This document shows positions 57,661 to 64,000 of a stretch of 64,000 nt of DNA, in pieces. Source of the DNA: Nocardioides flavescens (GTDB lineage: Bacteria > Actinomycetota > Actinomycetes > Propionibacteriales > Nocardioidaceae); NCBI RefSeq assembly GCF_009823805.1, contig NZ_WUEK01000001.1:392688-456687 (forward strand), given 5' to 3'. Within the stretch, counting starts at the first letter, position 1; every line of letters starts with the position of its first letter. The position numbers were made by a program, and so were the translations under genes. Below the pieces are notes generated by a model. The model saw only the letters and a program-made list of their open reading frames with translations. It was not told where the DNA came from and ran no database searches.

Positions 57661-58427
57661 AGCGCCCCCCGCCCGGTGCGCGCGAACCCGATCACCAGCA
57701 CCGCCACTACGACCAGCACGAGCGCGAGCGCCACGGCGGCGTCGGGGTCGGTCTCGCGCTGGAGGTAGATCTCGAGCGGGAGCGTGCGGGTGCGGCCCTG
57801 CAGGCTGCCGGCGAAGGTGATCGTCGCCCCGAACTCGCCCAGCGACCGGGCGAAGGCGAGCACCGCGCCGGAGGCCAGGCCGGGCAGCACGAGCGGCAGC
57901 GTGATGCGCCGCAGCACGGTCGTGGGCCGGGCGCCGAGGGAGGCCGCGACGACCTCGTAGCGCTCCCCCGCGGTGCGCAGCGCACCCTCCAGCGAGACGA
58001 CGAGGAACGGCAGCGCGACGAAGGTCTGCGCCATCACGACGGCGAGCGTCGAGAAGGCCACCTGCACGCCGAGCGCGTCGAGCTCGGAGCCGAGCAGTCC
58101 GCGCCGGCCGAAGGTGTAGAGCAGCGCCAGCCCGCCGACGACCGGCGGCAGCACGAGCGGGAGCAGCACGAGCGAGCGGAGCACCCCCAGCCCCGGGAAC
58201 TCGTGGCGCGCCAGCACCACCGCCATCGGCACCCCGAGCACCACGCAGGCCAGGGTGCTCGCCGCCGAGGTCTTCAGCGACAGCGCGAACGCCGCCCGCG
58301 AGGACTCCGAGGTGATCAGCGAGCCGAAGTCGCCCCAGTCGACCCGGGCGACGATCGCGACCAGCGGCAGCAGCACGAACGCCGCGCCGAGCGCCGCCGG
58401 GACCCACACCCAGCGGGGCACGCCCAC
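57657..58427 (-). CDS. modB: Molybdate ABC transporter permease
   Basis: A 256-residue permease with five to six membrane segments. The frame is open further upstream into modA, but the GTG at 58427 ([14 protein letters not shown]) fits the family start and keeps the genes apart. The conserved loop is [31 protein letters not shown] 58421 is an alternative. Overlaps modC by four bases. Confidence 0.88.
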   Translation of the reverse strand: MGVPRWVWVPAALGAAFVLLPLVAIVARVDWGDFGSLITSESSRAAFALSLKTSAASTLACVVLGVPMAVVLARHEFPGLGVLRSLVLLPLVLPPVVGGLALLYTFGRRGLLGSELDALGVQVAFSTLAVVMAQTFVALPFLVVSLEGALRTAGERYEVVAASLGARPTTVLRRITLPLVLPGLASGAVLAFARSLGEFGATITFAGSLQGRTRTLPLEIYLQRETDPDAAVALALVLVVVAVLVIGFARTGRGAL

Positions 58428-58449
58428 CGTCGACGACCTGGCGCGTCGG

Positions 58450-59244
58450 TCAGGGCGCGCCGAACCCGGCCTTCGCGAGGACGTCCTGGCCGGTCTGGGA
58501 GAGGACGAGGTCGACGAACTCCTGGGCGAGGTCACGGTGCTCGGAGCCCTCCAGGGCGACGATCGGGTAGGTGTTCACCACCTGGTCGGACTCGGGGAAG
58601 GGTACGCCGGTGACGTCGTCGCCCGCGGCCGTCACGTCGGTGACGTAGACGAGCCCGGCGTCGGCCTCGCCGGAGGTGACCTTGCCCAGCACGTCGGTGA
58701 CGGACTGCTCCTCGCTCACCGGCGTGATGTCGACGCCCGTGGCCTCCTCCATCTTCGCCGTGGCCGCGCCGCAGGGCACCTCGGGCGCGCAGACCACGAC
58801 CTTCAGGTCGGGGTCGGCGAGGTCGGCGAACGACGTGACGCCACCGGGGTCGTCGGGCGGAGTGGCGATCTCGAGGGTGTTGGTGGCGAAGTCCTGCGGG
58901 TCGCCGGCCTGCAGGTCGTCGGCGGTGAGCTTGTCCATGTTGGCCGTGTCGGCCGAGGCGAAGACGTCGCCGGGCGCGCCCTCCTGCAGCTGCGAGACCA
59001 GGTCGGAAGAGCCGCCGAAGCTGAACTGCACGTCGACGCCGTCGTGGGCGGCCTCGAACTCCTCGCCCAGCTGCTCGAACGTCGAGGTGAGCGAGGCGGC
59101 CGCGAAGACCGTCAGCGTCGTCTCGCCGTTCCCACCGCCGTCGCCACCGCTGCCGGCGTCTCCCCCGTCGTCCCCGCAGCCTGCGGCAGCGAGCACGAGG
59201 AGGGCGGCGACGGTCACCGAGCCGAAGCGGCGGAAGCGGGTCAT
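58450..59244 (-). CDS. modA: Molybdate ABC transporter substrate-binding lipoprotein
   Basis: A 264-residue receptor with lipobox LAAAGCGDD and a Gly-rich linker. The ModA text follows: [48 protein letters not shown], then [21 protein letters not shown], with the Ser and Tyr/Val positions that bind molybdate. It is the first gene of modABC and lies ~22 bp upstream of modB. ATG 59244. Confidence 0.92.
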   Translation of the reverse strand: MTRFRRFGSVTVAALLVLAAAGCGDDGGDAGSGGDGGGNGETTLTVFAAASLTSTFEQLGEEFEAAHDGVDVQFSFGGSSDLVSQLQEGAPGDVFASADTANMDKLTADDLQAGDPQDFATNTLEIATPPDDPGGVTSFADLADPDLKVVVCAPEVPCGAATAKMEEATGVDITPVSEEQSVTDVLGKVTSGEADAGLVYVTDVTAAGDDVTGVPFPESDQVVNTYPIVALEGSEHRDLAQEFVDLVLSQTGQDVLAKAGFGAP

Positions 59245-59264
59245 GGACGCATGAAACCACACTC

Positions 59265-59285
59265 CACCTAGGCAACACCTAGGCA
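59265..59285. promoter_or_regulatory. Direct repeat upstream of modA
   Basis: CACCTAGGCA occurs at 59265-59274 and again at 59276-59285, an 11-bp-period direct repeat 20-40 bp upstream of modA. On the minus strand it reads TGCCTAGGTG twice, in which TAGGTG may serve as -10. It could be the operator for the TOBE regulator. The role is inferred. Confidence 0.5.
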
Positions 59286-59326
59286 GACCCACCGATGCCA
59301 GCCAGGGCCCGACAGCGTGCGAAGAT

Positions 59327-59343
59327 CGTTGCACTGTGCAACG
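59327..59343. promoter_or_regulatory. 17-bp perfect palindrome over the MFS start codon
   Basis: CGTTGCAC-T-GTGCAACG is perfectly symmetrical and includes the GTG start at 59336. This is the size and position of a repressor site (TetR or GntR-type). No regulator gene is adjacent, so its partner is elsewhere. Confidence 0.7.
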
Positions 59344-60841
59344 AAATGACGGGCAACGGTCCCCCTACTCCCACGTCCCAGCCCTCCTCCGCCTGCGGGG
59401 CCACCGCGGCGCCACGTTCGCCGTGCTGGCCGTGGCTGCCGCGTCGTTCTCCCTCCTGCAGTCGCTCATCGTCCCGGTGCTGGCGACGCTGCAGGTCGAG
59501 TTCGCCACCGACCAGAGCACCGCCACCTGGGTGCTCACCGGCTACCTGCTCGCCGCCTCCGTCGCGACGCCCCTCCTGGGCCGCCTCGGCGACGCGATCG
59601 GCAAGGACCGGGTGCTGGTCTTCTGCCTCGGCGCACTCGCGGTCGGCTCCCTGGCCGCCGCGCTCGCGCCCAGCATCGGCTGGCTGATCGCCGCCCGCGT
59701 CCTGCAGGGCCTCGGCGGCGGCGTGATGCCGCTGTGCTTCGGCATCATCCGTGACGAGTTCGGAAGCCGGATGACGACGGCGATCAGCGTCATCGCCTCG
59801 CTGCTGGCCGTCGGGTTCGGGGTCGGCATCGTCGTCGCCGGGCCCCTGGTCGACGCCGTCGGCATCCGCGGGCTCTTCTGGGTGCCCGCCATCGTGACCG
59901 GCGCGACCTCGCTGGCCGCGCTGCTCGTCGTACCCCCGTCGCCCACGCGCACCAGCGCCCGCCTGCCGGTCCTGCCCGCGGCCCTGCTCGCCACGTGGCT
60001 CGTCTGCCTGCTGCTGGCGATCAGCCAGGGCAACCGGTGGGGCTGGGTCTCCGTCCCCGTCGTCGCCCTCGCCGTCGCCGCGCTCGTGCTGGCCGTCGTG
60101 TGGGTGCAGGTCGAGCGCCGGGCGGCGGTCCCGCTGGTCGACATGAAGATGATGGGCCAGCGCGGCGTGTGGACGGCCAACGTCGTCGCGGGCTGCGTCG
60201 GCTTCGGCATGTTCGGCGCGTTCGGCTTCCTGCCGCAGCTGCTGCAGACGCCGCCCGAGGCGGGCTACGGCCTCGGCGCCACCATCACCGAGTCGGGCCA
60301 CATCCTGCTGCCGTCGGCGGTCGCGTCGTTCGTCGTCGGCTTCTTCGCCGGGCGCCTCGCGCAGGTCGTCGGTGCCCGGCTCGTCATCACCGTCGGGCTG
60401 GTCGTGACCGGCGCGTCGTTCGTCGGGATGGGGCTGCTCCACGACCACGCCTGGCAGCTGGTGCTCGTCACCACGGTGCAGGGCCTTGGCTCGGGTCTGG
60501 TCTTCTCCGTCCTCGCGACCGTCGTCGTCTCCGCCGTGCCGGCCGAGCAGACCGGCGTCGCGTCGGGGATGAACAACAACATCCGCACGATCGGCGGCTC
60601 GATCGGCTCGGCCACGATGGCCGGCGTGCTCGCCGCCCACGTCGGACCGACCGGCTTCCCCGAGGAGGTCGGCTACACCGTCGGCTTCGTCGTGCTCGGG
60701 GTCGTCACCGCCCTCGCGGCGTTCGCCTCCGTCCTCATCCCCCGCACGCCGCGCCGCGACCCCGGCCCGCTGCTCGACGCCGCCGACGGCGAGCTCGGAC
60801 TGGTCCCCGGAGCCACCCCCGGAGCTCGCGTCCCCGCGTGA
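59336..60841 (+). CDS. MFS drug-efflux-type transporter (DHA2 family)
   Basis: A 501-residue MFS protein with 12-14 membrane segments. The family text is LIVPVLATLQVEFATDQS, TWVLTGYLLAASVATPLLGRLGDAIGKDRV, LQGLGGGVMPLCFGIIRDEF and later SGMNNNIRTIGGSIGSA, which is the pattern of EmrB/QacA-like exporters. Start GTG 59336 within the palindrome, because the following in-frame start lies past the conserved N-terminus. The substrate is unknown. Confidence 0.9.
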   Translation: MQRNDGQRSPYSHVPALLRLRGHRGATFAVLAVAAASFSLLQSLIVPVLATLQVEFATDQSTATWVLTGYLLAASVATPLLGRLGDAIGKDRVLVFCLGALAVGSLAAALAPSIGWLIAARVLQGLGGGVMPLCFGIIRDEFGSRMTTAISVIASLLAVGFGVGIVVAGPLVDAVGIRGLFWVPAIVTGATSLAALLVVPPSPTRTSARLPVLPAALLATWLVCLLLAISQGNRWGWVSVPVVALAVAALVLAVVWVQVERRAAVPLVDMKMMGQRGVWTANVVAGCVGFGMFGAFGFLPQLLQTPPEAGYGLGATITESGHILLPSAVASFVVGFFAGRLAQVVGARLVITVGLVVTGASFVGMGLLHDHAWQLVLVTTVQGLGSGLVFSVLATVVVSAVPAEQTGVASGMNNNIRTIGGSIGSATMAGVLAAHVGPTGFPEEVGYTVGFVVLGVVTALAAFASVLIPRTPRRDPGPLLDAADGELGLVPGATPGARVPA

Positions 60842-60871
60842 CCCGGACGCCGCTGCACCGTTGACCCTGAC

Positions 60872-61474
60872 GTGCCCACCCGGAGCGCGGCGTCCCACGT
60901 CGGTCGAGCCTTCTCCGGACTCTGCCTCGCGGGGCTGCTGGTCGCGCTGGTCCTGGTCGTCTTCCCCGAGCTGCGGCCGGGCTCGGGCGGCGACGACCGG
61001 CCGTCGTACGCCGGGCTGACGCCGGCCCAGCCCGTGCAGCTGAGCGCGGCCGACGTGGGCCTCACCGCGCCTCTGCTCGGCTCCGACCGCGACCCCGTCT
61101 CGACCCTGGCCACCCCGCCCGACGACACGCCCCTGGTGACGTGGTGGCAGGACAGCGCCGAGCCAGGGGCCGCCCAGGGCCAGACCGTGCTGACCGCGCA
61201 CGCGAGCGCCGAGGCGGGCGGTCTCACCGCCCTCGCCGACCTCACCGAGGGCGACCACCTCGATGTCGCGACCCGCGCGGGCACGATGCGCTACGAGGTC
61301 ACCTCCGTGCGCACCCTCGGCCCCGATCGGCTGCAGCGCGCCTCCGTCCGGCTCTTCGACCAGGACGCCGGCGACGGCGGCCTCGTCGCGATCTCCACCG
61401 AGCAGTGGGACGGCTCGCGCTACCAGCGCAGTGTCGTCGTCACCGCCGCCCCGCTGGGGCAGCCGGAGGGCTGA
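60872..61474 (+). CDS. Sortase-like protein lacking the catalytic Cys
   Basis: A 200-residue protein from GTG 60872 with one N-terminal membrane anchor (FSGLCLAGLLVALVLVVFP) and a sortase-like beta-barrel: GQTVLTAHASAEAGGLTALADLTEG, MRYEVTSVRTL and GLVAISTEQWDGSRYQRSVVV. His110 and Arg183 match the sortase positions, but the TLxTC-like strand reads LVAIST (Thr176), so the nucleophile is missing. It may bind sorting signals or do something else. Follows the MFS gene by 30 bp. Confidence 0.7.
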   Translation: MPTRSAASHVGRAFSGLCLAGLLVALVLVVFPELRPGSGGDDRPSYAGLTPAQPVQLSAADVGLTAPLLGSDRDPVSTLATPPDDTPLVTWWQDSAEPGAAQGQTVLTAHASAEAGGLTALADLTEGDHLDVATRAGTMRYEVTSVRTLGPDRLQRASVRLFDQDAGDGGLVAISTEQWDGSRYQRSVVVTAAPLGQPEG

Positions 61475-61508
61475 GCCCACCTACTCCGGTCGGGGGTACC
61501 GGCCCGAG

Positions 61509-61931
61509 ATGGACGTCGAGAAGGCCCTGAGCGCCGCGCGGGCGCGGCACGAGTCGATCCTGGTGACGCTGCGCTCCGACGGACGACCGCAGCTGTCCAA
61601 CGTCCTGCACGCCGTCGGCGACGACGGTCTCGTGCGGGTCTCGACCACCGGCGACCGGGCCAAGGCCGCCAACCTGCGGCGCACCCCGTGGGCGGCCCTG
61701 CACGTCAACGGCGAGGACTTCTGGGGCTACGCCGTCCTCGAGGGTGACGTCACGCTGTCGGCCGAGGCCGCCGCACCCGACGACGCGACGGTCGACGAGC
61801 TCGTCGGTCTCTACCGCTCGCTCAACGGCGAGCACGACGACTGGGACGACTACCGCGCCGCGATGGTGCGCGACCGGCGCCTCGTCGTACGCCTCTCCCC
61901 CACCCGGGCCTACGGCGCGCTGAAGGACTGA
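61509..61931 (+). CDS. PPOX-class (F420/flavin) oxidoreductase
   Basis: A 140-residue split-barrel flavin-binding protein of the pyridoxamine-5'-phosphate-oxidase-like class: ARHESILVTLRSDGRPQLSNVLHAV, VRVSTTGDRAKAANLRRTPW, WGYAVLEGDVTLSAEA. Family members of this length in actinobacteria often use F420. The substrate is unknown. It is followed by the dispersed repeat copy 3. Confidence 0.85.
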   Translation: MDVEKALSAARARHESILVTLRSDGRPQLSNVLHAVGDDGLVRVSTTGDRAKAANLRRTPWAALHVNGEDFWGYAVLEGDVTLSAEAAAPDDATVDELVGLYRSLNGEHDDWDDYRAAMVRDRRLVVRLSPTRAYGALKD

Positions 61932-61942
61932 GCGGACCCAGC

Positions 61943-62030
61943 TGGTTTCGAGACAGTCGCTAGCGCGACTTCCTCAACCACCGGTGGTCCCGGTGGTTGA
62001 GGAAGGACGAAGTCCTGTCTCGAAACCACC
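61943..62030. repeat. Dispersed palindromic repeat, copy 3 (REP/BIME-like)
   Basis: Unit 1 is TGGTTTCGAGACAGTCGC, TAGC, then GCGACTTCCTCAACCACC. Unit 2, inverted, is GGTGGTTGAGGAAGGAC, GAA, then GTCCTGTCTCGAAACCACC. The outer motifs match copies 1 and 2 while the inner stems differ (GTCGC/GCGAC here). It lies between the convergent PPOX and GroES-like genes. Confidence 0.9.
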
Positions 62031-62047
62031 TCAGATGCACGCGAGGA

Positions 62048-62377
62048 CTACAGGTACAACCCCGTCGACTCGCCGGTGCCGCCTAGTCGGTCGGTGGCGA
62101 CGGCGTGGACGTCGCGCTCGCGCATGACGACGTAGGTCTCGCCGTGGACCTCGACCTCGGACTTGTCCTCGGGGTCGAAGAGCACGCGGTCACCGGTCTC
62201 GACGCTGCGGGCGTGGGGGCCGACGGCGACGACGCGCGACCAGGCGAGCCGGCGGGCGCCCATCGCGGCGGTCGCCGGGATGACGATGCCGCCGGTCGAA
62301 CGGCGTTCGCCCGCCTCGCGGTCCACCTCGACGAGCACGCGGTCGTGCAGCATGCGGATGGGGGTCTTGTCGCTCAC
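62048..62377 (-). CDS. GroES-family co-chaperone-like protein
   Basis: A 109-residue Cpn10-fold protein from GTG 62377: IRMLHDRVLVEVDREAGERR, STGGIVIPATAAMG, RVVAVGPHARSVETGDRVLF and YVVMRERDVHAV. It matches the GroES fold but is longer than the main GroES (~97 aa) and has a divergent C-terminus. No groEL is next to it, so it may be a paralogue with its own partner. Confidence 0.85.
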   Translation of the reverse strand: MSDKTPIRMLHDRVLVEVDREAGERRSTGGIVIPATAAMGARRLAWSRVVAVGPHARSVETGDRVLFDPEDKSEVEVHGETYVVMRERDVHAVATDRLGGTGESTGLYL

Positions 62378-62397
62378 CGGGTGACTCAGCAGGTCGC

Positions 62398-62670
62398 TCA
62401 GCGGGTGGTGCGGCGGATGACGACGAGCACCGCCACGAAGGCAGCGACCCCGCCGACGACCTTGAGGATGTTCTCGGTGCGCGGCTCGCCCGTGGCGTGG
62501 TCGACGAAGAACGCCTTCACCCCGGCGACCTCCCGACCGACGATCGTCTTGGGGTGCGCGCGGAACAGCAGCTCGTCGATCGTGCCCGCCAACCGCTCGC
62601 GCGTCTCCTCGATCTCGCGCTCGAGCTGGGAGGGCGGGCGATCCGCCGGGTCTTCGGTCCGCTTGGCCAC
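62398..62670 (-). CDS. DUF3618-domain membrane protein
   Basis: A 90-residue small membrane protein from GTG 62670. The DUF3618 pattern is SQLEREIEETRERLAGTIDELL near the N-terminus, then RTENILKVVGGVAAFVAVLVV as the single membrane helix. Function is unknown. It precedes the GroES-like gene by 20 bp on the same strand. Confidence 0.88.
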   Translation of the reverse strand: MAKRTEDPADRPPSQLEREIEETRERLAGTIDELLFRAHPKTIVGREVAGVKAFFVDHATGEPRTENILKVVGGVAAFVAVLVVIRRTTR

Positions 62671-62682
62671 CTGGGGAGGCTA

Positions 62683-63431
<749 letters not shown>

Positions 63432-63435
<4 letters not shown>

Positions 63436-64000
63436 GAGCGGGGCAGCCGTCCGGTGTAGCCCCGGCTCAGCATCGCCAGGTGCACCCGCTCGCCGCGCTC
63501 GTAGGAGCGGATGAACAGCGCGCCGGCGCTGCGGGCCAGCACCGGCCAGTGCCGCGGGTTGCGGGCGTCGAAGCCGCGCGAGGCGCGGGCGACCCTCATC
63601 CGCTGCAGCTCGCCGGTGACGACCTCGAGGTAGCGGACCATGAAGCCCATGATCTGCACGAGCAGGTCGGGCATCCGCAGCCGCTCCAGCCCGCGCAGGA
63701 GGTCCTGGGCCTCGGTGGTGGCCGCCAGCGTGAGGCTGGCGAGCACACCGAGCGTGCCCTTGGCGAGCAGCCCCCACGCCGACAGCAGCCCCGACTCGCT
63801 CAGCGAGAGTCCGAGCACCTCGACACGGGGGCCGTGCGCGACGAAAGGGATGAGCACCGCGAAGGCCACGAACGGCACCTCGACGACCATCCGCTTGAGC
63901 AGGTAGCCCACCGGCACCCGGGAGACCGCGACGACCCCGACGATGACGGCGAGGTAGCCGGCGTAGGCCCAGTACCACTCGCGCGGCGTCGCCACCACCA
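63432..64000 (-). CDS. ECF transporter T component (CbiQ-like), partial
   Basis: The last ~188 residues of a membrane T component; the N-terminus lies past the right edge. Several helices are visible (YAGYLAVIVGVVAVSRVPVGYLL, LLAKGTLGVLASLTLAATT) and the coupling helices carry ARASRGFDARNPR and LAMLSRGYTG, the two Ala-Arg-Gly-type motifs that contact the ATPase. The GTG near 63998 may be internal. Forms an operon with the CbiO-like ATPase. Confidence 0.88.

Overview
The window comes from a high-GC actinobacterium. Codons are strongly G/C-ending, GTG starts are common, many operon genes overlap by ATGA or GTGA, and several genes sit directly behind an actinobacterial -10 (TANNNT) as if leaderless. 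The gene set (alditol oxidase, SigE-type sigma factor, formylglycine-generating enzyme, DUF1275, DUF3618, F420/PPOX-type protein) and a dispersed GTGGTTTCGAGAC/CTCAACCAC palindrome family fit Nocardioides or a close Nocardioidaceae relative. The genus is inferred, not proven. No rRNA, CRISPR array or intact prophage was seen.

Layout. 0-2.6 kb: the end of a sugar-type ABC importer (ATPase cut by the window edge, lipoprotein receptor) and two divergent LysR genes. 3.7-11.8 kb: metallo-beta-lactamase/cupin pair, a 9-bp tandem repeat, DUF1801 protein, SDR, TetR-controlled quinone-oxidoreductase-like enzyme, sigma factor with a membrane partner, alcohol dehydrogenase with DUF1275. 12-17.5 kb: a secreted beta-helix-like protein, a TauD/AtsK-type dioxygenase, formylglycine-generating enzyme coupled to a divergent glucose-6-phosphate dehydrogenase. 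17.5-19.7 kb: a foreign-looking island with a decayed IS630-type transposase and two overlapping genes that both carry HEPN-like RNxxxH motifs. 19.6-26.5 kb: alditol oxidase, a 6C-like structured RNA candidate, a second (canonical) zwf coupled to a GH15 hydrolase, and an alkaline phosphatase behind a PHO-box-like repeat. 26.6-40.5 kb: BlaI/M56 pair, response regulator, adenosine deaminase, DsbA/MauE pair, oligoribonuclease, tRNA-His, homocysteine methyltransferase, a MarR-GNAT fusion with its operator, pirin, FAD oxidoreductase, tRNA-Lys, MFS, SulP/MerR divergent pair, anti-sigma-like ATPase, phospholipase D.

42.4-56.2 kb holds the most coherent system: an eleven-gene, mostly overlapping minus-strand operon for L-rhamnose uptake (rhaT, two permeases, rhaS), mutarotation, isomerisation, phosphorylation, and aldol cleavage plus lactaldehyde oxidation by a fused RhaD-SDR enzyme. 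It runs directly into lutABC, which would turn the resulting L-lactate into pyruvate. A divergent LacI-family regulator faces it across a promoter region with two operator-like palindromes. 56.2-59.3 kb is a molybdate importer (modABC) with a MerR-HTH/TOBE protein. 59.3-64 kb has an MFS exporter with a palindrome over its start codon, a sortase-like protein lacking the catalytic Cys, a PPOX-type oxidoreductase, a GroES-like protein, DUF3618, and an ECF-type ATPase plus a CbiQ-type subunit running off the window.

Recurring regulatory signals include four GTGA-N6-TCAC sites (CRP/FNR-family like) next to transport and regulatory genes, and perfect palindromes at the starts of regulated genes.
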